Part shown: piece by piece, positions 1 through 6,001 of the stretch
Layout of the letters: each line of letters starts with the position of its first letter
Position numbering within the stretch: position 1 is the stretch's first letter
From: Micrococcaceae bacterium UBA6021
GTDB lineage: Bacteria; Actinomycetota; Actinomycetes; Actinomycetales; Micrococcaceae
Assembly: GCA_002427975.1 (NCBI GenBank)
Contig: DIZT01000003.1
Span: 45,362-51,592 of the forward strand
Length of the DNA: 6,231 nt
Direction of reading: 5' to 3'
Notes under the pieces: model-generated
What the model saw: only the letters and a program-made list of their open reading frames with translations
Databases searched by the model: none
What the model was told of the DNA's origin: nothing
Position numbers and translations under genes: made by a program

Positions 1-987
1 CGCTTCAACAAGGCGCAGCAGGATGCCCTGCTGCCCGGCGTGGAGAACCGCTGGGTGGTGCTCGTGGCGGCAACCACCGAAAACCCGTCCTTTTCGGTGG
101 TCTCGCCACTGCTGTCCCGCTCCCTGCTGCTCACACTGAAACCGCTGACGGAGGAGGATATTGAAGGACTCCTGGAGCGTGCCGTGGCGGACGAGCGCGG
201 CCTGAACGGGAAAGTGGAGCTCAGTCCGGAGGCCCTTGCGCACCTCGTCCGGCTCGCCGGCGGCGATGCGCGGCGTGCACTGACGGCCCTCGAAGCTGCC
301 GCGGGTGTGGCGTTCGGGGACGCGGACGACGCCGACGCGGCAGACGCGCCTGTCATTGTCGAGTTGAAACACACGGAGCGCGCCCTGGATGTGGCCGCCG
401 TGCGCTACGACCGGGCCGGTGACCAGCACTACGACGTAGTCAGTGCCTTCATCAAATCGGTCCGCGGCTCTGACGTGGACGCAGCACTGCACTACCTCGC
501 CAGGATGCTGGAGGCCGGGGAGGACCCGCGGTTCATCGCCCGGCGGATTGTGATTTCTGCAGCTGAGGACGTGGGAATGGCGGACCCTACTGCGCTGCAG
601 ACGGCGGTTGCCGCCGCCCAGGCGGTTCAGCTGATCGGCATGCCCGAAGGTCGGATCGTGCTGGCTGAGGCCGTGGTGCATCTGGCCACCGCGCCGAAGT
701 CCAATGCCGCCTACATGGGACTTAACAAGGCCGTGGCGGATATCCGTGCCGGCCTGGGCAACGGGATCCCGGCGCACCTGCGCGATGCCCACTACCCGGG
801 GTCCAAGCAGCTGGGCCACGGGCTTGGCTACAAGTACGCCCACGATGCCCCGCATTCGGTGGCCAGCCAGCAGTACCCGCCGGATGACCTGGTGGGCCGG
901 GACTACTACGAGCCCACCGCCAACGGTGCCGAGCGGGACATCGCCGTCCGCCTGGAACGCCTGCGGAAGATCATCCGCGGCACCTGA
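1..987 (+). CDS. rarA: RarA/MgsA replication-associated recombination AAA+ ATPase (5'-truncated by window edge)
   Basis: RarA (MgsA/WRNIP1 family) is a cytoplasmic clamp-loader-like AAA+ ATPase that acts on single-stranded DNA ends and stalled replication forks. The reading frame is open from base 1, so the Walker A region and the rest of the N-terminus lie outside the window; 328 residues are visible of a protein usually near 450. Numbering visible residues from base 1, residues 1-12 ([12 protein letters not shown]) directly follow the Walker B segment in this family. ATTENPSF at 24-31 is the sensor 1 region, SPLLSRS at 35-41 carries the likely arginine finger (R40), and GGDARR at 87-92 is the sensor 2 helix. 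The C-terminal helical tetramerisation domain follows, with the family's MGLNKA and YKYAHD (277-282) signatures. An Asp/Ala-rich stretch at 105-117 links the two parts. The stop TGA is at 985-987. The GTG at 40 is an internal codon, not the start. Family assignment is very secure. Confidence 0.96.
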   Translation, partial: RFNKAQQDALLPGVENRWVVLVAATTENPSFSVVSPLLSRSLLLTLKPLTEEDIEGLLERAVADERGLNGKVELSPEALAHLVRLAGGDARRALTALEAAAGVAFGDADDADAADAPVIVELKHTERALDVAAVRYDRAGDQHYDVVSAFIKSVRGSDVDAALHYLARMLEAGEDPRFIARRIVISAAEDVGMADPTALQTAVAAAQAVQLIGMPEGRIVLAEAVVHLATAPKSNAAYMGLNKAVADIRAGLGNGIPAHLRDAHYPGSKQLGHGLGYKYAHDAPHSVASQQYPPDDLVGRDYYEPTANGAERDIAVRLERLRKIIRGT

Positions 988-1015
988 GGCGGAGTGTGGG
1001 AAAGCGGCCGAATCC

Positions 1016-1024
1016 TGCTAAGAT
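1016..1024 (+). promoter_or_regulatory. Candidate extended -10 promoter for rpsD
   Basis: TGC followed by TAAGAT (hexamer 1019-1024) fits the extended -10 pattern TGnTAnnnT and lies in the rarA-rpsD gap. The corresponding -35 window, around 995-1001 (TGTGGGA), is a poor match to TTGACA. The call therefore rests on the -10 element and on its position. Transcription would start near 1030-1032 and give a leader of about 160 nt. A second, weaker -10-like TATTTT at 1071-1076 also lacks a good -35. Confidence 0.45.
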
Positions 1025-1030
1025 GATTCG

Positions 1031-1190
1031 TTGTCTGGCAAGGCACGGACGCAATCTCCCCATCCTTCAGTATTTTCTGCTGTTTCGTTGGGGTAGCCCT
1101 GTGCCCAGTAGCAAAAGGCAGCGGTTGGCCGATGCTCTCCATCGTGGAGGCCAGTAACACTGACACACCGCAGATATTGGAAGGACACAA
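1031..1190 (+). promoter_or_regulatory. Structured 5' leader of rpsD, possible S4 autoregulatory region
   Basis: This is about 160 nt of untranslated leader. Visible elements are: a small hairpin pairing TTGGG (1088-1092) with CCCAG (1104-1108); a longer hairpin pairing TTGGCC (1125-1130) with GGCCAG (1149-1154), with an inner TCCA/TGGA stem (1138-1141 with 1145-1148), a TCG loop and a 7-nt bulge on the left; and TCCTTC (1063-1068), a perfect complement of the Shine-Dalgarno GAAGGA (1180-1185). It is established that S4 represses its own synthesis through leader RNA in E. coli (alpha operon) and in B. subtilis (stand-alone rpsD). That the same happens here is inference. No known Rfam leader was recognised by eye. 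Confidence 0.4.
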
Positions 1191-1817
1191 GTGGCTAACA
1201 ACACTCGTGCTCGCCGTACAGCACGCCTCTCGCGTGCACTCGGCATTGCTCTGACCCCCAAGGCCGCCAAGTACATGGAGCGCCGCCCTTACGGCCCCGG
1301 TGAGCATGGCCGTGCCCGCAAGAAGCAGGACTCGGACTACGCCGTACGTCTGCGCGAAAAGCAGCGTCTGCGCGCCCAGTATGGCATCCGCGAAGCCCAG
1401 ATGACCCGCGCCTTCGAAGAAGCCCGCCGCACCAAGGGCCTGACCGGTGAAAACCTGATCGAACTGCTCGAAATGCGTCTCGACGCTCTCGTGCTGCGTG
1501 CCGGCTTCGCCCGCACCATCGCCCAGGCCCGCCAGCTCGTTGTGCACCGCCACATCATGGTTGACGGCATCCGCGTTGACCGCCCGTCCTTCCGCGTTGG
1601 CGAAGGCCAGCTGGTCCACGTCCACAGCCGCAGCGAAACCATGGTTCCGCTCCAGGTTGCAGCAGCCGGCGCACACCGCGACGTCCTGCCCCAGGTTCCC
1701 GCCTACCTGGACGTCAAGCTTGACGCCCTGCAGGCCCGCCTGGTCCGTCGCCCGAAGCGCTCCGAGGTTCCCGTAACCTGCGAAGAGCAGCTCGTCGTCG
1801 AATTCTACGCACGCTAA
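1191..1817 (+). CDS. rpsD: 30S ribosomal protein S4, zinc-free (C-) form
   Basis: S4 is a primary 16S rRNA-binding protein that nucleates assembly of the 30S body and helps form the mRNA entry tunnel. The protein is 208 aa, matching the family (206 in E. coli). The N-terminal domain (1-95) includes the conserved KRPY-type segment, here RRPYGPGEHGR at 31-41, and SDYAVRLREKQRLRAQYG at 48-65. The S4 RNA-binding domain occupies about 96-158 and contains RLDALVLRAGFA and ARQLVVHRHIMVDG. The N-terminal four-cysteine zinc site found in C+ S4 proteins is absent; the only cysteine is C197. The GTG start at 1191 has a good Shine-Dalgarno, GGAAGGA (1179-1185), ending 5 nt upstream, and it yields the canonical MANNTRARRTARLSRALG N-terminus. 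The gene stands alone between its own leader and a strong terminator, not in the rpsM-rpsK-rpoA cluster. The strong preference for C- and G-ending codons suits a highly expressed gene. Confidence 0.98.
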   Translation: MANNTRARRTARLSRALGIALTPKAAKYMERRPYGPGEHGRARKKQDSDYAVRLREKQRLRAQYGIREAQMTRAFEEARRTKGLTGENLIELLEMRLDALVLRAGFARTIAQARQLVVHRHIMVDGIRVDRPSFRVGEGQLVHVHSRSETMVPLQVAAAGAHRDVLPQVPAYLDVKLDALQARLVRRPKRSEVPVTCEEQLVVEFYAR

Positions 1818-1834
1818 ATCCCAGCAGCGTATCC

Positions 1835-1868
1835 AAAGAAGCCCGTGGCAAGCGCCACGGGCTTCTTT
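1835..1868 (+). terminator. Rho-independent terminator of rpsD
   Basis: A perfect 15-bp inverted repeat starts 17 nt after the rpsD stop. The left arm AAAGAAGCCCGTGGC (1835-1849) pairs with the right arm at 1854-1868 across an AAGC loop. The stem is GC-rich in its upper part and ends in a TTCTTT run followed by GTAT, a short T-tract typical of actinobacterial terminators. The A/T-flanked symmetry means it could also work on the minus strand, although no convergent gene is present. Confidence 0.92.
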
Positions 1869-1962
1869 GTATGTAAGGTACTTGGGGGAGATCTGCGGAA
1901 CGCATCATGGCAGCGTGCGCGGAGGTAACGGATCCACGTCAGTTTCAAGGAGATGAACGTCT

Positions 1963-2337
1963 ATGTCTGGTGGCGATATTGCCGGCCTGATCGCAGCCGG
2001 GGTGTTCGCGCTACTGGTGCTGCTGCTCGCCGTGCCGATCCTGAAGCTCGGCAGTGTGTTGGAGGAAATCCGGACCTCCATCCGCTCCCTGAGCGACGGC
2101 GCCACGCCCCTGATGGACGAAGTCACCGCGACGGTGGCCACCACCAACCAGCAACTGAAGAAAGTTGATGGCATCGCCTCCAACGTTTCAGACGCCTCGG
2201 CGAACCTTTCCGCGCTGTCATCCCTCGTTGCCGCGACGGTCGGTTCGCCGCTGATCAAGGTGGCGGCGTTCAGTTACGGAGTGCGCTCAGCCCTCGCCAA
2301 CCGCAAGAAGCCCGCACCCGGGCGCCGCAGCCGCTAA
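1963..2337 (+). CDS. DUF948-type single-pass membrane protein, function unknown
   Basis: The protein is 124 aa. A hydrophobic segment at residues 6-27 is a single transmembrane anchor without a cleavage site. It is followed by a long Ser/Thr/Glu-rich helical stretch (30-90; SVLEEIRTSIRSLSDG, then NQQLKKVDGIASNVSDASANL) with the heptad-like spacing of DUF948 proteins. A second, moderately hydrophobic region at 84-111 is probably amphipathic, and the tail (114-124, RKKPAPGRRSR) is basic. The family is widespread in Gram-positive bacteria and has no assigned biochemical role. The ATG at 1963 is preceded by AAGGAG (1947-1952) with a 10-nt spacer. The ATG at 1953 is in another frame and touches the Shine-Dalgarno. 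The gap after the rpsD terminator (1869-1946) shows no promoter I would call; TAAGGT at 1874-1879 is the best -10-like string. A partnership with the next small membrane protein, 18 nt downstream, is likely from position only. Confidence 0.85.
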   Translation: MSGGDIAGLIAAGVFALLVLLLAVPILKLGSVLEEIRTSIRSLSDGATPLMDEVTATVATTNQQLKKVDGIASNVSDASANLSALSSLVAATVGSPLIKVAAFSYGVRSALANRKKPAPGRRSR

Positions 2338-2355
2338 ACCACCGGAGAACCGAAC

Positions 2356-2601
2356 ATGAAACGATTTGTCTGGATGGGAATCGGCGTGGCCATTGGAGTC
2401 ATCGCCTTTCGTAAAGTCACCGAGGCCCAAGCCAACCTGGGGCCGGCGGGCCTGAACCGGGCCGTGGGCCGGCTGGCCGACGGCGTCTACGACTTCGCCG
2501 ACGCTGTCCGGTCCGGAATGCGTGAGCGCGAGACCGACCTGCGGGCCGCACTTGGTGTCGACTCGCAGGCCGTTCCATCGCGGGATCCAGCCCGGCGCTA
2601 A
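2356..2601 (+). CDS. Small single-pass membrane protein, DUF6167-like, function unknown
   Basis: The protein is 81 aa. It starts MKRF and continues into a short transmembrane segment (4-18, VWMGIGVAIGVIAF) with a GxxxG element (G10, G14) of the kind that packs helices. A charged helix follows (about 31-67, with R34, R39, D42, D46 and RERETDLR at 56-63), and the C-terminus is Pro/Arg-containing and disordered. The start ATG has GGAGA (2344-2348) 7 nt upstream. It lies 18 nt after the DUF948-type gene, so the two are probably co-transcribed. Comparable small proteins sit upstream of alaS in related actinobacteria as I know the locus; the DUF number is from memory of that context and should be confirmed by profile search. 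No enzymatic motif is visible. Confidence 0.78.
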   Translation: MKRFVWMGIGVAIGVIAFRKVTEAQANLGPAGLNRAVGRLADGVYDFADAVRSGMRERETDLRAALGVDSQAVPSRDPARR

Positions 2602-2645
2602 GCGCACGGGAATCAACGCGCGAGAATTAAACCAGCAGTCGCCGC

Positions 2646-2674
2646 TTGCCGGCACTGCCGTCTGAATCAATAAG
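2646..2674 (+). promoter_or_regulatory. Weak candidate promoter for alaS
   Basis: TTGCCG (2646-2651) matches TTGACA at 4 of 6 positions, and AATAAG (2669-2674), 17 nt further on, matches TATAAT at 4 of 6. The -10 mismatches include the important first and last bases. Transcription from here would start near 2681, leaving a leader of about 40 nt before alaS. This is a positional guess in a 120-nt gap; read-through from the upstream genes is an alternative. Confidence 0.22.
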
Positions 2675-2675
2675 T

Positions 2676-2695
2676 CATGCGCCGCACAGCGCGTG
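2676..2695 (+). promoter_or_regulatory. Hairpin-forming inverted repeat just upstream of the alaS Shine-Dalgarno
   Basis: CATGCGC (2676-2682) pairs with GCGCGTG (2689-2695) to give a 7-bp stem with one G-T wobble and a CGCACA loop. It ends 5 nt before the probable Shine-Dalgarno AGAAGGG (2701-2707). No T-tract follows, so it is not an intrinsic terminator. It could shape access to the ribosome site or be a DNA operator; either role is inference. Confidence 0.35.
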
Positions 2696-2721
2696 AACCG
2701 AGAAGGGTAAGTAATCAGCTC

Positions 2722-5400
2722 ATGAAGTCGCAGGAGATCACAAAGCGCTGGGTGGACTTTTTTGTCAGCAAAGGACACACCGCGGTTCCCTCCGCCTCGC
2801 TGGTCTCCAGCGACCCCTCCCTCCTGTTCACCGTCGCCGGCATGGTCCCGTTCATCCCTTACCTGACGGCCCGCGAAGAAGCTCCATTCGCCCGCGCCAC
2901 GAGCATCCAGAAGTGCATCCGTACCGGTGACATCGAGGAAGTGGGCAAGACCGCCCGCCATGGCACCTTCTTCCAGATGTGCGGCAACTTCTCCTTCGGC
3001 GATTACTTCAAGGAAGACGCCATCAAGTACGCCTGGGAACTGCTCACCAAGAGCGTGGACGACGGCGGCTACGGCCTGCCGCCCGAACTGCTGTGGGTTA
3101 CCGTCTACGAGGAGGACGACGAAGCCAGGGAACTGTGGCTGAAGAACACCGGCGTCCCGTCCGAGCGGATCCAGCGCATGGGCAAAGCTGACAACTACTG
3201 GCACACCGGCCAGCCCGGACCCGCCGGTCCCTGCTCGGAGATCTACTACGACCGTGGTCCCGCTTACGGTGCCGAAGGCGGCCCGCTCGCCGACGAGAAC
3301 CGCTACGTCGAGATCTGGAACCTGGTCTTTATGCAGTACCAGATTGACAACGTACGCTCCAAGGACGATTTTGACATCGTGGGCGAACTGCCCAAGAAGA
3401 ACATCGACACTGGCCTGGGCATGGAACGCCTCGCCATGATTCTGCAGGACGTCGAGAACATGTACGAGACCGACCAGGTCCGTCCCGTCATTGACAAGGC
3501 TGCCGAGCTGTCGGGCCGGGAATACACGTCGGCCGAAACGCCTGCTGATCCACACCACACAGACGACGTCCGCATGCGCGTTGTGGGTGACCATATCCGC
3601 TCCGCCCTGATGCTGATCGCCGACGGCGTGACACCGTCCAACGAGGGCCGCGGCTACGTCCTGCGGCGCCTCATCCGCCGCGCCGTACGTTCGATGCGGC
3701 TGCTCGGCGTCGAAAAAGCCTGCCTGCCGGACCTGCTGCCGGCCTCACGCGATGCCATGAAGGGTGTCTACCCCGTCGTTGACACTGACTTTGACCGCAT
3801 CAGCCGGATCGCGTACGCCGAAGAGCGGGCCTTCCTGCGGACGATCGCCTCGGGCACCGCCCGGCTTGAGGACGCCGTGAGCGAGTCCAAGGCCGCCGGC
3901 ACGCCGCTGTCCGGTGCGGATGCCTTCGCGCTGCACGACACATACGGCTTCCCGATCGACCTCACACTGGAAATGGCCGAAGAGGCCGGACTTAAGGTGG
4001 ATGAGACCGGGTTCCGCGCCCTCATGCTAGAGCAGCGCCAGCGCGCCCAGGCTGACGCCAAGGGCAAAAAGGGCGGCCACGCCGACCTCAGCGCGTACCA
4101 GGAGATGCTGGGGGAGGGCGCCACCGTCTTCACCGGCTACGACGAGCTCGACGGCGAGTCCCGCGTCCGCGGTATCGTCAGCGGCGGCCAGCGCGTAGCC
4201 CACGCGGCCACCGGCGACGAAATCGAGCTTGTCCTCAACGAGACCCCTTTCTACGCCGAGGCCGGCGGCCAGTCCGCTGACACCGGCCTCATCACCGGAG
4301 ACGGCTTTGTTGTCGAGGTCCTTGACGTCCAGCGCCCTGTGAAGGGACTGAGCGTGCACAAGGCGATCGTCCGCGAAGGCGAGATCTCCTCCGCCTCCCT
4401 GGTGCGCGCCGCCGTCGACCGTGAACGCCGCCATGCTGCAGAGCAGGCCCACACGGGCACGCACATTGTCCACGCCGCCCTGCACCAGATCCTCGGCCCG
4501 CAAGCCACCCAGCGCGGTTCCTACAACAAGGCCGGCTACCTGCGCTTCGACTTCGCCTGGGGCGAGGGCCTGAGCACCGCAACGCGTTCGGAAATCGAGG
4601 AAGTCTCCAACCTCGCCATCCGCAACAACTTCCGCGTGGACACCAAGCAGAAGCCTTACGCTGAAGCGGTTGCGGGCGGCGCCATGGCGCTGTTCGGCGA
4701 AAACTACGGCAGCGAAGTCCGTGTTGTGGAGATCGACGGCGCGTGGTCCCGGGAACTCTGCGGCGGCACGCATGTTGCCAACACGTCGCTGATCGGCAGC
4801 CTGTCGCTGCTCGGCGAGCAGTCGGTCGGTTCAGGCAACCGCCGTGTTGAGGCGTTCGTGGGCATGGATGCCTTCCGCCACCTGGCCGCCGAGCGCGCCC
4901 TCGTGACCGAACTGACCGAGATGCTCAAAGTTCCCTCCGGCCAGCTCGCCGACAGAATCGCCAGCACGCTCAATAAGCTCAAGGCCACGGAGAAGGAACT
5001 CGACCGACTCCGCAAGGAACAGCTCACGGCAGCCGCGGCAAACCTCGTGGGCACCGCCCGGGATACCGCCGGCATCCAGGTCATCGCGCACGACGCCGGC
5101 CAGATCGGCGGCGCCGACGACATCCGCAACCTTGCCCTTGACCTGCGCAACCGCCTCGGATCGGGAGCTTCCACCGTGGCAGTTGCCGGCGTCAGCAATG
5201 ACCGCCCCATGATCCTGGTGGCCACCAACGAGGCAGCCCGCGAGGCCGGCGTAAAGGCCGGTGCCCTGGTCCGTCTCGCGGCAGGAATCCTTGGCGGCGG
5301 CGGTGGCGGCAAGGACGACGTCGCCCAGGGTGGCGGAACGGACGCCACTAAGGTCGCGCCGGCGCTGGCCGCCGTTGTGGACGCCATCTCCCGGCGCTAA
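2722..5400 (+). CDS. alaS: Alanyl-tRNA synthetase
   Basis: AlaRS attaches alanine to tRNA-Ala in the cytoplasm (alanine + ATP + tRNA gives Ala-tRNA + AMP + PPi) and hydrolyses mischarged Ser- and Gly-tRNA-Ala. The protein has 892 aa, normal for bacterial AlaRS. The class II catalytic core covers about 1-250: motif 2 is ARHGTFFQMCGNFSFGDYFK (78-97) and motif 3 GLGMERL (231-237). The tRNA-recognition helices follow to about 460. The editing domain has the AEAGGQ segment and the zinc-binding HTGTH (H577, H581) and CGGTH (C680, H684). A coiled linker (around 735-770, KATEKELDRLRKEQ) leads to the C-Ala domain with the glycine-rich GGGGGGKDDVAQGGGTD (858-874). All key sites look intact. The ATG at 2722 gives the conserved MKSQEITKRW start; its best Shine-Dalgarno (AGAAGGG, 2701-2707) is 14 nt away, longer than usual. 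The in-frame ATG at 2677 would add 15 basic residues that are not part of the family. ruvX follows after 7 nt. Confidence 0.98.
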   Translation: MKSQEITKRWVDFFVSKGHTAVPSASLVSSDPSLLFTVAGMVPFIPYLTAREEAPFARATSIQKCIRTGDIEEVGKTARHGTFFQMCGNFSFGDYFKEDAIKYAWELLTKSVDDGGYGLPPELLWVTVYEEDDEARELWLKNTGVPSERIQRMGKADNYWHTGQPGPAGPCSEIYYDRGPAYGAEGGPLADENRYVEIWNLVFMQYQIDNVRSKDDFDIVGELPKKNIDTGLGMERLAMILQDVENMYETDQVRPVIDKAAELSGREYTSAETPADPHHTDDVRMRVVGDHIRSALMLIADGVTPSNEGRGYVLRRLIRRAVRSMRLLGVEKACLPDLLPASRDAMKGVYPVVDTDFDRISRIAYAEERAFLRTIASGTARLEDAVSESKAAGTPLSGADAFALHDTYGFPIDLTLEMAEEAGLKVDETGFRALMLEQRQRAQADAKGKKGGHADLSAYQEMLGEGATVFTGYDELDGESRVRGIVSGGQRVAHAATGDEIELVLNETPFYAEAGGQSADTGLITGDGFVVEVLDVQRPVKGLSVHKAIVREGEISSASLVRAAVDRERRHAAEQAHTGTHIVHAALHQILGPQATQRGSYNKAGYLRFDFAWGEGLSTATRSEIEEVSNLAIRNNFRVDTKQKPYAEAVAGGAMALFGENYGSEVRVVEIDGAWSRELCGGTHVANTSLIGSLSLLGEQSVGSGNRRVEAFVGMDAFRHLAAERALVTELTEMLKVPSGQLADRIASTLNKLKATEKELDRLRKEQLTAAAANLVGTARDTAGIQVIAHDAGQIGGADDIRNLALDLRNRLGSGASTVAVAGVSNDRPMILVATNEAAREAGVKAGALVRLAAGILGGGGGGKDDVAQGGGTDATKVAPALAAVVDAISRR

Positions 5401-5403
5401 GGA
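5399..5403 (+). promoter_or_regulatory. ruvX Shine-Dalgarno overlapping the alaS stop codon
   Basis: AAGGA overlaps the TAA stop of alaS (5398-5400) and lies 4 nt before the GTG at 5408. It decides the ruvX start, since no other start codon lies between the alaS stop and the conserved GVDVGTVRVG segment, and it suggests that terminating alaS ribosomes reinitiate on ruvX. Confidence 0.7.
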
Positions 5404-5407
5404 CCCC

Positions 5408-6001
5408 GTGACAGAATCCACTGCAGCCTCCGGCTACCCCCAGGGCATCAAACTGGGGGTAGACGTCGGCACTGTCCGCGTGGGCGTCGCCATCTGCGAC
5501 CGGGACGCAATCCTTGCCACCCCATACAAGACCCTGGACCGCAACGTCAAGAAGAATTCCGACGTGCGCGTCATCGCCGCACTCGCTGAGGAGCTCGGCG
5601 CGGTCCAGGTGATTGTGGGGTTGCCCCGCACCATGAAGGGCGAGGAACACGCCTCTGCCAGGATGGCCACCGACTACGCAGAGCTGCTCGCGGCAGAGCT
5701 GGCAGGCCGCGGCCTCGATGTCCCTGTGAACCTGGTTGACGAGCGCCTGAGCAGTGTCAGTGCGCACCGGAACCTTCATGAAGCTGGCATGAGCAGCCGG
5801 AACCACCGTAAAGTGGTGGATCAGGTTGCGGCGGCCGGTATTCTCCAGCACGCCATCGACATGCAAAAGGCCAGGGGAACGGACGTTGGCAGGCGCGTGA
5901 GCGCGCCGCCCCGCCCGCGGCCATCCGGAAGCGTTCCGGCAGCTCAGGCTGTCCATAACGCGCCGGACGACACGATCTCAGAACACGGAAGGCTACAGTG
6001 A
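5408..6001 (+). CDS. ruvX: RuvX/YqgF-family Holliday-junction resolvase-like nuclease
   Basis: This is an RNase H-fold nuclease of the YqgF/RuvX family. Family members have been linked to pre-16S rRNA 5'-end maturation and to Holliday-junction resolution; which dominates here cannot be read from sequence. Of 197 aa, residues 13-155 form the conserved domain: GVDVGTVRVGVA (17-28, catalytic D19), GLPRTMKG (71-78), VDERLSS (110-116, E112) and KVVDQVAA (135-142, D138). The three acidic residues expected of the fold are present. About 40 extra C-terminal residues rich in Arg, Pro, Ala and Asp extend it beyond the roughly 140-aa E. coli protein. The start is GTG at 5408, preceded by AAGGA at 5399-5403; the frame is open further upstream inside alaS, but that part is a shadow. 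The stop overlaps the next start by 4 nt. Gene order alaS-ruvX-mltG is a known actinobacterial arrangement. Confidence 0.95.
   Translation: MTESTAASGYPQGIKLGVDVGTVRVGVAICDRDAILATPYKTLDRNVKKNSDVRVIAALAEELGAVQVIVGLPRTMKGEEHASARMATDYAELLAAELAGRGLDVPVNLVDERLSSVSAHRNLHEAGMSSRNHRKVVDQVAAAGILQHAIDMQKARGTDVGRRVSAPPRPRPSGSVPAAQAVHNAPDDTISEHGRLQ
5987..5992 (+). promoter_or_regulatory. mltG Shine-Dalgarno inside the 3' end of ruvX
   Basis: GGAAGG lies 5 nt before the GTG at 5998 and falls within the last codons of ruvX. It fixes the start of the downstream gene and, with the GTGA start/stop overlap at 5998-6001, points to translational coupling. Confidence 0.75.

Noticed and set aside
40..987. GTG at 40 as the start of the first gene
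   Set aside because: The frame is open to base 1 and the preceding residues ([13 protein letters not shown]) are conserved RarA sequence, so the gene is cut by the window rather than starting at 40.
974..990. CCGC/GCGG inverted repeat at the end of rarA as a terminator
   Set aside because: The stem is only 4 bp and no T-tract follows.
906..1676. 256-aa minus-strand open frame over rarA end and rpsD
   Set aside because: It is antisense to conserved RarA and S4 coding sequence and crosses the rpsD promoter and leader; such long antisense frames are expected at high GC. No recognisable domain and no ribosome site.
1907..1990. 27-codon open frame (ATG 1907) overlapping the start of the DUF948-type gene, as a possible leader peptide
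   Set aside because: It has only a weak GCGGAA upstream, no repeated regulatory codons and no attenuator-like structure, so chance explains it.
2677..2721. Upstream in-frame ATG giving a 15-residue extension of AlaRS
   Set aside because: The family starts at MKSQEI-like sequence; the extension is basic, unconserved as far as I know, sits on the hairpin at 2676-2695, and has no good Shine-Dalgarno before it.
2602..2721. T-box or other riboswitch upstream of alaS
   Set aside because: The 120-nt gap is too short for a T-box and contains no recognisable T-box sequence, specifier loop or terminator/antiterminator pair.
2287..3594. 435-aa minus-strand open frame antisense to the DUF6167-like gene and alaS
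   Set aside because: The plus strand encodes conserved proteins with intact motifs over the same bases; the antisense translation is low in recognisable structure and typical of a GC-rich shadow frame.
4027..4773. 248-aa minus-strand open frame inside alaS
   Set aside because: It lies entirely opposite the AlaRS editing domain and reflects third-position G/C bias.
5261..5407. Upstream extension of ruvX into alaS
   Set aside because: These bases code for the conserved C-Ala domain of AlaRS in another frame, and the GTG at 5408 has an adjacent Shine-Dalgarno.
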